Source: Actinomycetaceae bacterium | GTDB lineage: Bacteria; Actinomycetota; Actinomycetes; Actinomycetales; Actinomycetaceae | Direction: 5' to 3' | Length of the DNA: 64,000 bases | Assembly: GCA_030530685.1 (NCBI GenBank) | Contig: JAUMUM010000005.1 | Location: 62,001 to 126,000 of the forward strand | In this document: positions 18,231-26,936 of the stretch, one piece after another | Numbering within the stretch: the first letter of the stretch is position 1 | How the letters are laid out: each line of letters begins with the position of its first letter | Translations under genes and position numbers: made by a program | The notes under the pieces: generated by a model | Seen by the model: only the letters and a program-made list of their open reading frames with translations | Databases searched by the model: none | What the model was told of the DNA's origin: nothing

Positions 18231-18794
18231 GTGGCAACCACCAATGACCTGAAGAACGGAATGGTCCTCAACCTGAAGGGACAGCTCTGGAGCGTCGTCG
18301 AGTTCCAGCACGTCAAGCCCGGCAAGGGACCGGCCTTCGTGCGCACCAAGTTGAAGAACGTCCTGTCGGGCAAGATCGTCGACCAGACCTTCAACGCCGG
18401 CGTCAAGGTGGAAACGGCCACCGTCGACCGTCGCGACATGCAGTACCTGTACAACGACGGCGCGGACTTCGTCTTCATGGATCTCGAGGACTACGAACAG
18501 ATCCCCGTCAGCCCGGACATCGTCGGCAATGCCGCGAACTTCATGCTCGAAAGCCAGCAGGCGATCGTCGCCTCGCACGACGGCCAGGTCCTCTTCGTCG
18601 AACTTCCGGCGTCGGTCACTCTGGAAATCACCTACACCGAACCGGGCCTGCAGGGCGACCGCTCGAATGCCGGCACCAAGCCCGCCACGCTCGAAACCGG
18701 CTACGAGGTCCAGGTCCCGCTCTTCCTCAACCAGGGCGACAGGATCAAGGTCGACACCCGCACGGGCGAATATCTTTCCCGCGTGACAGACTGA
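18231..18794 (+). CDS. efp: Translation elongation factor P
   Basis: A 187-residue EF-P that relieves ribosome stalling at polyproline stretches. Three beta domains are visible: the N-terminal KOW-like domain with the [10 protein letters not shown] loop (the tip lysine is K32), then the two OB domains ending in the [10 protein letters not shown] tail typical of bacterial EF-P. No lysyl- or rhamnosyl-modifying enzyme lies nearby, and the PGKGPAF loop resembles actinobacterial forms thought to work unmodified. The GTG start has a strong aaaggag. nusB follows at 16 bp. Confidence 0.97.
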   Translation: MATTNDLKNGMVLNLKGQLWSVVEFQHVKPGKGPAFVRTKLKNVLSGKIVDQTFNAGVKVETATVDRRDMQYLYNDGADFVFMDLEDYEQIPVSPDIVGNAANFMLESQQAIVASHDGQVLFVELPASVTLEITYTEPGLQGDRSNAGTKPATLETGYEVQVPLFLNQGDRIKVDTRTGEYLSRVTD

Positions 18795-18810
18795 CGGCCG
18801 AAAGAAGCTG

Positions 18811-19443
18811 ATGGCCGAAAGAAAACGCAGGCGGGGCGATAGGTTCACGGCACGAACCAAACAGCGCAATCGCGCGCTCGACGTCATATTCGAAGCCGAT
18901 GAGCGAGCGCTGCTGGAGGAGGAGGCCCTGCGCGGTCTCCTCGCGGAAAGAAAGGTCGTTTCCACGGCCCAGGTACCCATCGGCGACTTCGGCGCGCAGA
19001 TCGTCGACGCCTACGCGGATAATTCCGACGACGTCGACACGCTCATCGAGGCGGCCAGCGAGGACTGGGCCCTATCGCGGATGAATGCCGTCGACCGGTC
19101 GATCCTCAGGGCCGCCACGGCGGAGATGGTCCACGTGGGCACGGACCGCGCCCAAGCCATCCCCGAATGGGCCGCGTTGGCGCGCGCCTTTTCCACCGAT
19201 CGTTCCGTGGGCTTCGTCATGGGTGTGCTCAATAAGGTTGCCGATATCCGCGCCCGGGAGACGGGCGCACTCGACGACGCCCAGGATGGCGAGACCAACC
19301 CGCCGTTCGAGGACGTGCATGAGGCGGTCGGATCGCCGGAAGGTGCCGAGGCGGGCGCCAAGCGCGAGGGAGTCGAGGATTTCGCCGCCAGCCTGGAAGA
19401 CGACCACGGTATCAATGACGGTTCGCTCGGCGACGCAAACTAG
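18811..19443 (+). CDS. nusB: Transcription antitermination factor NusB with acidic C-terminal extension
   Basis: NusB, an RNA-binding protein acting with NusE/S10 in rRNA antitermination. The all-helical NusB domain covers about residues 14-150 (ARTKQRNRALDVIFEADER at the start; MNAVDRSILRAATAEM and GFVMGVLNKVADIR later). The protein is 210 residues rather than about 140-150, because of an acidic, low-complexity tail after residue 150 (DDAQDGETNPPFEDVHE onward). Such tails occur in actinobacterial NusB but their role is unclear. The efp-nusB neighbourhood is conserved. Confidence 0.93.
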   Translation: MAERKRRRGDRFTARTKQRNRALDVIFEADERALLEEEALRGLLAERKVVSTAQVPIGDFGAQIVDAYADNSDDVDTLIEAASEDWALSRMNAVDRSILRAATAEMVHVGTDRAQAIPEWAALARAFSTDRSVGFVMGVLNKVADIRARETGALDDAQDGETNPPFEDVHEAVGSPEGAEAGAKREGVEDFAASLEDDHGINDGSLGDAN

Positions 19444-19502
19444 CACCGCGCCGCAGTTAGTCAATCGCCTGCGCAGTGGTCAATGCAACATGCTCGGGGT
19501 CT

Positions 19503-19531
19503 TTGCCCCTCGGTGCGCAGTCCACTAATTT
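19503..19531 (+). promoter_or_regulatory. Promoter of the pyr operon (TTGCCC-N17-TAATTT)
   Basis: A -35-like TTGCCC (19503-19508) and -10-like TAATTT (19526-19531) stand 17 bp apart. Transcription would start near 19538 and give a leader of about 65 nt containing the PyrR-binding hairpin. A short gggg/cccc hairpin overlaps the -35 region and may end nusB transcription. Confidence 0.45.
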
Positions 19532-19571
19532 ACCTACCGGAACTCATCGCCTTGGTTCCATTTCTTTAAGA

Positions 19572-19589
19572 CCCGTCCCGTGAGGCGGG
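19572..19589 (+). promoter_or_regulatory. PyrR-binding hairpin adjoining the pyrR Shine-Dalgarno site
   Basis: GTCCCGTGAGGC at 19575-19586 matches the known PyrR target core (R-U-C-C-N-G-N-G-A-G-G-Y). Flanking cccg (19572-19575) pairs with cggg (19586-19589), putting the conserved bases in the upper stem and loop. The aaaggagg ribosome-binding site follows at once (19590-19597). No terminator/antiterminator pair is seen, so translational repression by UMP-bound PyrR, as described in mycobacteria, is the simplest reading. Confidence 0.7.
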
Positions 19590-19602
19590 AAAGGAGGCCA
19601 TC

Positions 19603-20148
19603 ATGGCAGAAAAGGCGCGCACCCGCAGGGTGCTAGACGCCGATGACATCGCGCGTTCGCTCAAGCGCATCGCGCACGAAATCCTCGAGCGTAATAGGGG
19701 ATCGAGCAATATCCTCCTCCTGGGTATTCCCTCCCGCGGTGTGCCGCTGGCGCAGCGGCTGCGCGAGGCTCTCGCCGAGGCCGGCGGCGCGGACATTCCC
19801 GTCGGATCCCTTGACGTGACGATGTACCGCGACGACCTTCGCGCCCAGCCCACGAGGGTCCCGCATCCCACGAACATTCCGTCGGGCGGCATCGATGACG
19901 CCATCGTCGTCCTCGTCGACGACGTCTTCTACTCGGGCCGCACGATCCGCTCGGCGCTCGAGGCCCTGGCGGACATTGGTCGCCCGGCCGCCGTGCAACT
20001 CGCGGTCCTCGTCGACCGCGGCCACCGCGAACTGCCCATCCGAGCGGACTACGTCGGCAAGAACCTTCCGACGTCGCGCACGGAAAAGGTCCGGGTCAAT
20101 CTCGTGCCCGGCGACGACGAAGATTTCGTGGCGATCGAGGAGGCCTGA
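19603..20148 (+). CDS. pyrR: Bifunctional pyr operon regulator / uracil phosphoribosyltransferase
   Basis: A 181-residue PyrR, which binds pyr mRNA in a UMP-dependent way and has weak uracil phosphoribosyltransferase activity. The PRPP-binding loop is VVLVDDVFYSGRTIRSAL; SLDVTMYRDDL, LLLGIPSRGVPLAQRL and VDRGHRELPIRADYVGKNLP are typical PyrR blocks. Length is standard. The start is fixed by the aaaggagg five bases upstream. It heads pyrR-pyrB-pyrC-pyrF, and its own target hairpin sits at its ribosome-binding site, implying autogenous control. Confidence 0.96.
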   Translation: MAEKARTRRVLDADDIARSLKRIAHEILERNRGSSNILLLGIPSRGVPLAQRLREALAEAGGADIPVGSLDVTMYRDDLRAQPTRVPHPTNIPSGGIDDAIVVLVDDVFYSGRTIRSALEALADIGRPAAVQLAVLVDRGHRELPIRADYVGKNLPTSRTEKVRVNLVPGDDEDFVAIEEA

Positions 20149-20151
20149 GGC

Positions 20152-21126
20152 ATGCGTCATCTACTTGGAACAGACGAGCTTTCGCGCGACGAGGCCCTGA
20201 CGCTTCTCGACACCGCGGAGGCCATGGCCGCCACCCAGGAGCGGACCATCAAGAAGCTGCCGGTGCTGCGCGGCCGCACGGTAGCCACCACATTCTTCGA
20301 GGACTCGACGCGCACGCGCCTGTCCTTCGAGGCCGCCGCCAAGCGCCTGTCGGCAGACGTCATCTCGTTTTCCGCCAAGGGCTCCTCGCTGTCCAAGGGC
20401 GAATCGCTCAAGGACACGGCCCAGACGATCGTGGCCATGGGGGCCGAGGCCCTCATCGTCCGCCACAGCGCCTCGGGGGCGCCCCACCGCCTGGCTCACT
20501 GCGGCTGGATCGATGTGCCGATCCTCAACGGCGGCGATGGGACCCACCAGCATCCCACCCAGGCCCTGCTCGACGCCTTCACTCTGCGCCGCCACCTGCA
20601 TCGCGGGGACGACCTTGCCGCGCCCGACGGCTCGGATCTGGCGGGCGCGCACGTCGTGGTCGTCGGCGATATCCTCCACTCGCGGGTCGCCCGCTCGAAC
20701 GTCGATCTGCTGAGCCTGCTCGGCGCCAAGGTCACGCTCGTGGCCCCCTCGACGCTCCTGCCCGTCGGGATGGACAGCTGGCCGTGCGAGGTCTCCTACT
20801 CCCTCGACGACGTCCTGGCCGAAAAACCGAATGCCGTCATGATGCTGCGCGTCCAGCGCGAGCGCATGAGTGGCGCCGGCGGCGGGTTCTTCCCCTCTCC
20901 CGAGGAGTACTCGCGCCAGTTCGGCCTGAGCGCCCAGCGGCTGGCCGCCCTTGATCCTGACGCCGTCCTCATGCACCCCGGCCCGATGAACCGGGGCCTG
21001 GAGATCTCGGCCGAGGCGGCCGACTCCGCCCAGTCCGTAGTGACCGAGCAGGTGGCCAACGGTGTGTCCGTGCGCATGGCCGCGCTCTACCTCCTTCTGG
21101 CGCACGGAGAGGAGATTTCGAAGTGA
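20152..21126 (+). CDS. pyrB: Aspartate carbamoyltransferase catalytic subunit
   Basis: A 324-residue enzyme that joins carbamoyl phosphate and aspartate in de novo pyrimidine synthesis. The carbamoyl-phosphate motif STRTRLSFE is intact, followed by the SKGESLKDT loop, [12 protein letters not shown] and the aspartate-binding RVQRER segment. [11 protein letters not shown] near the C-terminus is typical. No pyrI regulatory subunit is present, as expected for this group. It starts three bases after pyrR and overlaps pyrC by four bases. Confidence 0.97.
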   Translation: MRHLLGTDELSRDEALTLLDTAEAMAATQERTIKKLPVLRGRTVATTFFEDSTRTRLSFEAAAKRLSADVISFSAKGSSLSKGESLKDTAQTIVAMGAEALIVRHSASGAPHRLAHCGWIDVPILNGGDGTHQHPTQALLDAFTLRRHLHRGDDLAAPDGSDLAGAHVVVVGDILHSRVARSNVDLLSLLGAKVTLVAPSTLLPVGMDSWPCEVSYSLDDVLAEKPNAVMMLRVQRERMSGAGGGFFPSPEEYSRQFGLSAQRLAALDPDAVLMHPGPMNRGLEISAEAADSAQSVVTEQVANGVSVRMAALYLLLAHGEEISK

Positions 21127-22448
21127 GTGAGTACATTTTCAAGTCAGCGAGCCTGCTCGGTAAGAAAACCGTGGATATCCACGTGCGCGACGGACTCATC
21201 GCCGCCGTCGGCCAGTCGCTCGAGTCCGCGGAAGCGACCGTGGTCGACGCCGCCGGCCTAGTCGCCCTGCCGGGCCTGGTCGACCCCCACACGCACCTGC
21301 GCGAGCCGGGCCGCGAGGACGCCGAAACCGTCCTCACCGGCACGCAGGCCGCGGCCGCCGGCGGTTACACGTGCGTCAACGCGATGGCCAACACGACACC
21401 CGTTCAGGACTCGGCCGGCGTCGTCGAGCAGGTCAGGCACTTGGGCGAAGCCGCTGGATACTGCGATGTCCGCCCCGTGGGAGCCGTCTCTGCCGGCCTG
21501 GAGGGCAAGCATCTGGCCGAGTTGCACGCCATGGCCAATTCGGATGCCGGCGTGCGCTTCTTTTCCGACGACGGCAAGTGCATTTCCGACCCTGTCCTCA
21601 TGCGCCGAGCCCTCGAGTACGTCAAGTCCTTTGGCGGCGTCATCGCGCAGCACGCGCAGGATCCCCGCCTGACGGAAAACGCCCAGATGCACGAGGGCGA
21701 TGTCTCGGCCGAACTGGGCCTGGCCGGATGGCCGGCCGTCGCCGAGGAGTCGATCGTCGCGCGCGACTGTCTGCTCGCCAAGCACGTGGGCAGCCGGGTC
21801 CACATCCTCCACGTCTCGACAGCCGGCAGCGTCGACCTCGTGCGCTGGGCAAAGTCGCAGGGCATCGACGTGACGGCCGAGGCCACCCCGCATCACATCA
21901 GCCTCGACCACACCGAGGTCCGCTCCTACGACCCGCGCTTCAAGGTCAATCCGCCCCTGCGGCCGCGCCGGGATGTTGAGGCACTGCGCGCCGGCATCGC
22001 CGATGGCACCATTGACGTCATCGGCACGGACCACGCGCCCCACCCCATTGAGGATAAGGACTGCGAGTGGGCGGCCGGCGCCAATGGCATGATCGGACTG
22101 GAGACCGCGCTGTCGGTGGTCCAGGCCTCGCTCGTGGACACCGGCGTGGCCGACTGGGAGGCGGTGGCGCGCCTGATGAGCTACGAGCCGGCGCGCATCT
22201 GCCAGAACCCGGAGCAGGGCCGGCCCATTGAGGCTGGCGAGGTGGCCAATCTCTGCCTCGTCGACCCGGCCGCCGAGCGGGTCATCTCCGGGCACGACAG
22301 CCATTCGAAGTCGACGAGCACGCCCTGGGAGGGGCGCACGCTCCCCGGCCGCGTCATGTACACGGTCCATCGGGGAGTGCCGACCCTGTGGGAGGGCCAA
22401 CTGCGCTCCAGGGAGGACATTGCGGCCGAGCGCGCCGCGCTTTCCTGA
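21123..22448 (+). CDS. pyrC: Dihydroorotase
   Basis: A 441-residue class I dihydroorotase, a zinc amidohydrolase that cyclises carbamoyl aspartate. The metal-binding motif is [10 protein letters not shown], later metal ligands fall in [10 protein letters not shown] and [10 protein letters not shown], and the catalytic aspartate in IGTDHAPHP. Length fits class I. The GTG overlaps the pyrB stop. carA/carB and pyrD, which often follow in Actinobacteria, are absent before pyrF. Confidence 0.96.
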   Translation: MSEYIFKSASLLGKKTVDIHVRDGLIAAVGQSLESAEATVVDAAGLVALPGLVDPHTHLREPGREDAETVLTGTQAAAAGGYTCVNAMANTTPVQDSAGVVEQVRHLGEAAGYCDVRPVGAVSAGLEGKHLAELHAMANSDAGVRFFSDDGKCISDPVLMRRALEYVKSFGGVIAQHAQDPRLTENAQMHEGDVSAELGLAGWPAVAEESIVARDCLLAKHVGSRVHILHVSTAGSVDLVRWAKSQGIDVTAEATPHHISLDHTEVRSYDPRFKVNPPLRPRRDVEALRAGIADGTIDVIGTDHAPHPIEDKDCEWAAGANGMIGLETALSVVQASLVDTGVADWEAVARLMSYEPARICQNPEQGRPIEAGEVANLCLVDPAAERVISGHDSHSKSTSTPWEGRTLPGRVMYTVHRGVPTLWEGQLRSREDIAAERAALS

Positions 22449-22530
22449 GCGTTGGCGGGTGCGGGTGGTGCCAACGCCTGCACCGCTCGCACCCGCGCCC
22501 TGTCCCCGCACCGTCATAGAAAGGACAGCC

Positions 22531-23376
22531 GTGGCCGAACACACGACCTTCGGAAACCGCCTGGCCGGCCTCATGTCCGAGCGCGGCCCCGTGTGCGCCG
22601 GGATCGACCCGCACCCGGCGCTGCTGGCAGCCTGGGGGCTCGATGACTCGGCAGGGGCGGTGCGCGATTTTTCGATGCGCACCGTCGACGCGCTCTACGA
22701 GCATGCCGCCGCCTTCAAGCCGCAGTCTGCCTTCTACGAGCGGCACGGGGCGGCGGGCGTGGCCGCGCTGGAAGAGACGCTCGCGGCCTGCCGCCAGGCG
22801 GGCGTTCCGGCCATTGCCGACGTCAAGCGCGGGGACATCGGCTCGACCATGGACGGCTACGCCGACGCCTATCTTTCCGGCCCGCTGCGTTGCGACGCCA
22901 TGACGGTTTCGCCGTATCTGGGGCCGGCCTCCCTCGAGCCGACGGCACGGCGCGCGGCCGACGGCGGCCAGGGACTGTTCGTCCTGGCCCTGACCTCCAA
23001 CCCGGAGGGGCGGCAGGTCCAGCACGCCGGCGGGCCGGACTCGGTGGCCCGGCGCGTCGTTGCGGCCGTCGCGCAGTGGAATCGCGACATGACGCCCGAC
23101 GGCGTGGGCTCCTTCGGCCTCGTGGTCGGGGCGACGGTCGGCGACGCCGCCGCCAGGCTCGGCATCGACCTGGCGGCCTTCCCGGGCATCTTCCTGGCTC
23201 CGGGCGTCGGGGCCCAGGGCGCGGGAGGGGCCGAGCTGGCCCGGGTCTTCGGCTCGGGCCTGCCGCGCGTGCTGGCCTCCGCCTCGCGCTCGATCCTTTC
23301 CGGCGGGCCGTCGGCGGCCGGCCTGCGCGAGGGCCTGGCGCGCACGCTCGACGACGTCGCCTCGGCCCTGACCTAA
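22531..23376 (+). CDS. pyrF: Orotidine 5'-phosphate decarboxylase (type 2)
   Basis: A 281-residue decarboxylase producing UMP. The catalytic signature is ADVKRGDIGST, and the long form with CAGIDPHPALL at the start and FLAPGVGAQG near the end is the type 2 subfamily typical of Actinobacteria. The GTG at 22531 follows an aaaggaca site; the upstream open frame lies inside pyrC and is ignored. An 82-bp gap separates it from pyrC. In mycobacteria an integration-host-factor gene sits between pyrF and gmk; here only nine bases do. Confidence 0.95.
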   Translation: MAEHTTFGNRLAGLMSERGPVCAGIDPHPALLAAWGLDDSAGAVRDFSMRTVDALYEHAAAFKPQSAFYERHGAAGVAALEETLAACRQAGVPAIADVKRGDIGSTMDGYADAYLSGPLRCDAMTVSPYLGPASLEPTARRAADGGQGLFVLALTSNPEGRQVQHAGGPDSVARRVVAAVAQWNRDMTPDGVGSFGLVVGATVGDAAARLGIDLAAFPGIFLAPGVGAQGAGGAELARVFGSGLPRVLASASRSILSGGPSAAGLREGLARTLDDVASALT

Positions 23377-23379
23377 GAT
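23374..23379 (+). promoter_or_regulatory. -10 box (TAAGAT) for leaderless gmk
   Basis: TAAGAT starts at the pyrF stop codon and ends six bases before the gmk ATG at 23386. There is no Shine-Dalgarno site, so gmk may be transcribed as a leaderless mRNA besides read-through from pyrF. Confidence 0.45.
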
Positions 23380-23385
23380 TGGCTC

Positions 23386-23940
23386 ATGTCCGACATCTAC
23401 GTCATCGCCGGGCCGTCGGGGGTCGGCAAGGGAACGATCCTCAGGGAGCTTGCCGCCCGCGCGCCGCGCTGCTGGCTTTCCATATCGGCCACGACGCGTG
23501 CCCCGCGGCCCGGCGAGGTCGATGGCACCCATTATTTCTTCGTCACCGACGAGCGCTTTGACGAGCTCGTCGCCAGTGGTGACATGCTCGAATGGGCGCT
23601 CGTTCACGGCCAGAACCGCTATGGCACGCCGCGAGGGCCGGTCATGGAGGCGATCGAGCGCGGCCGCGTGCCCGTCCTCGAGGTCGACCTCGACGGAGCC
23701 CGCCAGATACGCTCCTCGCTCCCGCAGGCCACGCAGATATTCATTGCCCCGCCGTCGTGGGAGGAGCTGACGCGCCGCCTGGCCGAGCGCGGCACCGAGA
23801 GCCCCGATGAGCAGCGGCGGCGCCTGGCCACCGCCCAGGTCGAAATGGACGCGGCCGGCGAGTTCGACCTCGTCGTCGTCAACGACCGCGTGTCCCGTGC
23901 CACGGACGAGCTGCTGCGCATCATGGGCGCCGGCGAGTAG
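23386..23940 (+). CDS. gmk: Guanylate kinase
   Basis: A 184-residue kinase that phosphorylates GMP to GDP. The P-loop is [10 protein letters not shown] near the N-terminus, the GMP-binding region [19 protein letters not shown] is complete, and the lid and adenine-binding parts ([18 protein letters not shown]) follow. Length is normal. It begins nine bases after pyrF, and rpoZ starts 35 bases downstream, an order conserved widely in bacteria. Confidence 0.96.
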   Translation: MSDIYVIAGPSGVGKGTILRELAARAPRCWLSISATTRAPRPGEVDGTHYFFVTDERFDELVASGDMLEWALVHGQNRYGTPRGPVMEAIERGRVPVLEVDLDGARQIRSSLPQATQIFIAPPSWEELTRRLAERGTESPDEQRRRLATAQVEMDAAGEFDLVVVNDRVSRATDELLRIMGAGE

Positions 23941-23975
23941 ACTGGCTTGCTGGACGTCTACAAAAAGAGGGAAGA

Positions 23976-24245
23976 ATGTTCGGAACCGTTCCTGAGCCCG
24001 AGGGCATCACCAGCCCGCCTATCGACAATCTCCTGGAGAAGGTCGAATCCAAGTACGCGCTCTCGGTCTACGCCGCCCAGCGTGCGCGGCAGATCAACTC
24101 CTACCGCCAGGAGATGACGCGCGGCGACGGCAATATCACGACTTTCGGTCCGCTCGTCGAGGCCAGCCCGGACGACAAACCCCTGTCGATCGCCCTCAAT
24201 GAGATCGGCGAGGGCCGGGTCGAGTGGGGAGCCGAATCCGAGTGA
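23976..24245 (+). CDS. rpoZ: DNA-directed RNA polymerase omega subunit
   Basis: An 89-residue omega subunit, which helps fold and assemble the beta' subunit. The [20 protein letters not shown] segment and AQRARQIN are the conserved core; the C-terminal [19 protein letters not shown] is typical of actinobacterial omega. The site aaaagaggga precedes the ATG. The coaBC GTG lies within the last codons and stop, so coaBC is translationally coupled. Confidence 0.95.
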   Translation: MFGTVPEPEGITSPPIDNLLEKVESKYALSVYAAQRARQINSYRQEMTRGDGNITTFGPLVEASPDDKPLSIALNEIGEGRVEWGAESE

Positions 24246-25528
24246 TCGGCAACCGGGCCTCCCACAGGGGAGGCCCTTTCCATATCGTCGTGGGTGTCAC
24301 GGGCGGGATCGCCGCCTATAAGACGTGCGCCCTCGTGCGGCGCCTGCGCGAGGCGGGCGCCGATGTCACCGTCATTCCCACGCCGGCCGCGCTCGGCATG
24401 GTCGGGCGCACGACGTGGCAGGCTCTGACGGGAAAGCCCGTGCACGCGCACGTGGACGACGACGCCGAGGGCGTGGCCCACGTGCGCCTGGGCAGGCAGG
24501 CGGATGCCATTGTCGTCGCGCCGGCCACCGCCAACACACTGGCGAAGATGCGCGCCGGGATCGCCGACAACCTTCTGACGAGCACGCTCCTCGCGGCGAC
24601 GTGCCCCGTCATCGTCGCCCCGGCCATGCACACGGAAATGTGGCAGGCCGCGGCCACGCGCGACAACGTCGCGGCGCTCAAGGCCAGGTCAGTGCACGTC
24701 ATCGAGCCCGCCGTCGGGCGCCTGACGGGCAGTGATTCGGGCCCGGGACGGATGCCCGAGCCCGAGGACATCGCCTCCTTCGTCTGGCGGATCCTCGCCG
24801 ACCCTGGACAGGCCGGGCAGCCCGGTGCAACCCGGCTGCCCGGCGGCGCCGGGCAGCTTGCCGGCCTGACCTTCGCCATCAGCGCGGGCGGCACGCACGA
24901 GCCCATCGACCCGGTCCGCTACATCGGCAACCGTTCGACGGGGCGCTTCGGCGTCGAGATCGCTCGGCAGGCCCTGGCCCACGGCGCCGACGTCATCCTC
25001 GTGGCCGCGAGCGTCGAAGGCGACGTCCTCGCGCGAGCGGCGGGGGCCGACATCCGGCACGTAGAGACGGCGCGCCAGTTGCACGAGGCCATGGACGAGG
25101 CCGCCGAGCGGGCCGACGTCGTCATCATGACCGCGGCCGTCGCCGACTACAGGCCCGCCCATCCGCGCGAGACCAAGCGGAAGAAGGACGGGCAGGTCTC
25201 CTGGAGCCTCGACCTCGTCGAAAACCCTGACATCCTGGCCGACCTTGCCCGAACGCGCCGGCGCGAGGGCCAGACGGTGGTCGGCTTCGCGGCCGAAACG
25301 GGAGACGAGGGTGCGAGCGCGTGGGAGTACGGCCGCGACAAAGCCCGGCGCAAGGCCGCGGACCTCATGGTCATCAACCGGGTCGGGCAAGGCGTGGGAT
25401 TCGGCGACGTGGACACGTCGATCCTCATCGTCGACGGCCGCGGTCAGCCGGTGCGGCAGGCCAGCGGCTCGAAGGCCGAACTCGCGGCCACCATTGTCTT
25501 GAGCATTGCGCAGTGGCGCAGTCGATGA
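24242..25528 (+). CDS. coaBC: Bifunctional phosphopantothenoylcysteine decarboxylase / phosphopantothenate-cysteine ligase
   Basis: A 428-residue two-domain enzyme for two consecutive steps of coenzyme A synthesis. The N-terminal flavoprotein domain (CoaC) shows [37 protein letters not shown] and the APAMHTEMW substrate motif. The C-terminal CoaB domain begins near [19 protein letters not shown] and contains the [20 protein letters not shown] strand. A proline/glycine-rich linker separates the halves. The GTG start overlapping rpoZ is inferred from spacing. Confidence 0.95.
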   Translation: MIGNRASHRGGPFHIVVGVTGGIAAYKTCALVRRLREAGADVTVIPTPAALGMVGRTTWQALTGKPVHAHVDDDAEGVAHVRLGRQADAIVVAPATANTLAKMRAGIADNLLTSTLLAATCPVIVAPAMHTEMWQAAATRDNVAALKARSVHVIEPAVGRLTGSDSGPGRMPEPEDIASFVWRILADPGQAGQPGATRLPGGAGQLAGLTFAISAGGTHEPIDPVRYIGNRSTGRFGVEIARQALAHGADVILVAASVEGDVLARAAGADIRHVETARQLHEAMDEAAERADVVIMTAAVADYRPAHPRETKRKKDGQVSWSLDLVENPDILADLARTRRREGQTVVGFAAETGDEGASAWEYGRDKARRKAADLMVINRVGQGVGFGDVDTSILIVDGRGQPVRQASGSKAELAATIVLSIAQWRSR

Positions 25529-25542
25529 AAGCGGGAAGTTGC

Positions 25543-26736
25543 ATGTACCGTCAACCTTTCACGTCCGAATCCGTCACCGAGGGACATCCGGACAAAGTGT
25601 GCGACCGCATCTCCGATGCGATCCTCGACGCGATGCTGGCGGAGGACCGCGAGTCCAGGGTGGCCGTTGAGACCATGGCAACGACGGGGCTCATCCACGT
25701 GGCCGGCGAGGTGACGACCAATTCCTACGTGGAGATCCCGGCACTCGTGCGCCAGACGATCTGTGACATCGGATACACGTCGTCCCGCGTCGGCTTCGAC
25801 GGCGAGTCCTGTGGGGTCACGCTGTCCATCGGCCAGCAGTCACAGGACATCTCGGCGGGCGTGACGACCTCGCTGGAGGCTCGCGAGGCCGGCGGCGCGG
25901 TCGACCGGCTGGATGTTCAGGGAGCCGGCGACCAGGGCCTCATGTTCGGTTACGCCACGAGCGAGACCGCGGCACTCATGCCCATGCCCATCCAGCTGTC
26001 CCACCGACTCGCCGAGCGACTGACCGCCGTGCGCAAGGAGGGGATTGTCGATGGTCTGCGCCCGGACGGCAAGACCCAGGTGACGATCGGCTACGAGGAG
26101 GGCAGACCTGTCAGCCTCGACACCGTCGTCATTTCGGCCCAGCACGATCCCGGCGTCGAGGCCAGGTGGCTGCATGAGGCCATGCGCGAGCATGTCTTCG
26201 AGTATGTCCTGGGTGCCGAAGGGCTGGATCTCGATGCCTCGCAGACCAGGCTGCTCGTCAACCCTTCCGGCGTCTTCGTCACGGGCGGCCCCATGGGCGA
26301 CGCCGGCCTGACGGGACGCAAGATCATCGTCGACACCTACGGTGGCATGGCCCGGCACGGCGGCGGGGCTTTCTCCGGCAAGGACCCCTCGAAGGTCGAC
26401 CGTTCGGCGGCCTATGCGGCGCGGTGGGTGGCCAAGAACGTCGTGGCCGCGGGCCTGGCCGATCGCTGCGAGATCCAGGTGGCCTACGCGATCGGGCGCG
26501 CCCACCCCGTCTCCGTCCACGTCGAGACTTTTGGCACGCAGACCCGGCCGCGCGAAAGGATCGAGCACGCGGTTTCGAAGGTCTTCGACCTGCGCCCGGC
26601 GGCGATCATCGAGACCCTCGACCTGAAGCGGCCAATCTACGCCGCGACGTCGGCCTACGGGCACTTCGGCAGGCAGCTGCCCGACTTCTCCTGGGAGCGC
26701 GCCGACCGCGTCGAGGAGCTGCTGCGCGCCGTGTGA
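25543..26736 (+). CDS. metK: S-adenosylmethionine synthase
   Basis: A 397-residue enzyme that makes SAM from methionine and [23 protein letters not shown] gives the ATP-binding histidine and metal-binding aspartate; [12 protein letters not shown] is signature 1 and GGGAFSGKD signature 2. I chose the ATG at 25543, which follows gcgggaag and gives the family length; another in-frame ATG at 25525 overlaps the coaBC stop and would add six residues. No SAM riboswitch is visible upstream. About 200 bp without other features separate it from priA. Confidence 0.96.
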   Translation: MYRQPFTSESVTEGHPDKVCDRISDAILDAMLAEDRESRVAVETMATTGLIHVAGEVTTNSYVEIPALVRQTICDIGYTSSRVGFDGESCGVTLSIGQQSQDISAGVTTSLEAREAGGAVDRLDVQGAGDQGLMFGYATSETAALMPMPIQLSHRLAERLTAVRKEGIVDGLRPDGKTQVTIGYEEGRPVSLDTVVISAQHDPGVEARWLHEAMREHVFEYVLGAEGLDLDASQTRLLVNPSGVFVTGGPMGDAGLTGRKIIVDTYGGMARHGGGAFSGKDPSKVDRSAAYAARWVAKNVVAAGLADRCEIQVAYAIGRAHPVSVHVETFGTQTRPRERIEHAVSKVFDLRPAAIIETLDLKRPIYAATSAYGHFGRQLPDFSWERADRVEELLRAV

Positions 26737-26936
26737 TCCGGCGGTCGGCGTCGGGACGGGGCGCGCGCCCTGGCGGCCTGGCGGCCACGTTTCGGCCTGC
26801 GCAAGGCGCTCGAGGCGGGCCCGCGCGCCCTGGGAGCCGAGGATCTCGGAGTCTGCCATGTGCCTGGCGGCCTGGCCAGGCAAGGCGCTCCAGCCAGGTG
26901 CGAGAAAATGTCGCAGACCCGTGGTGGAATGATGGC

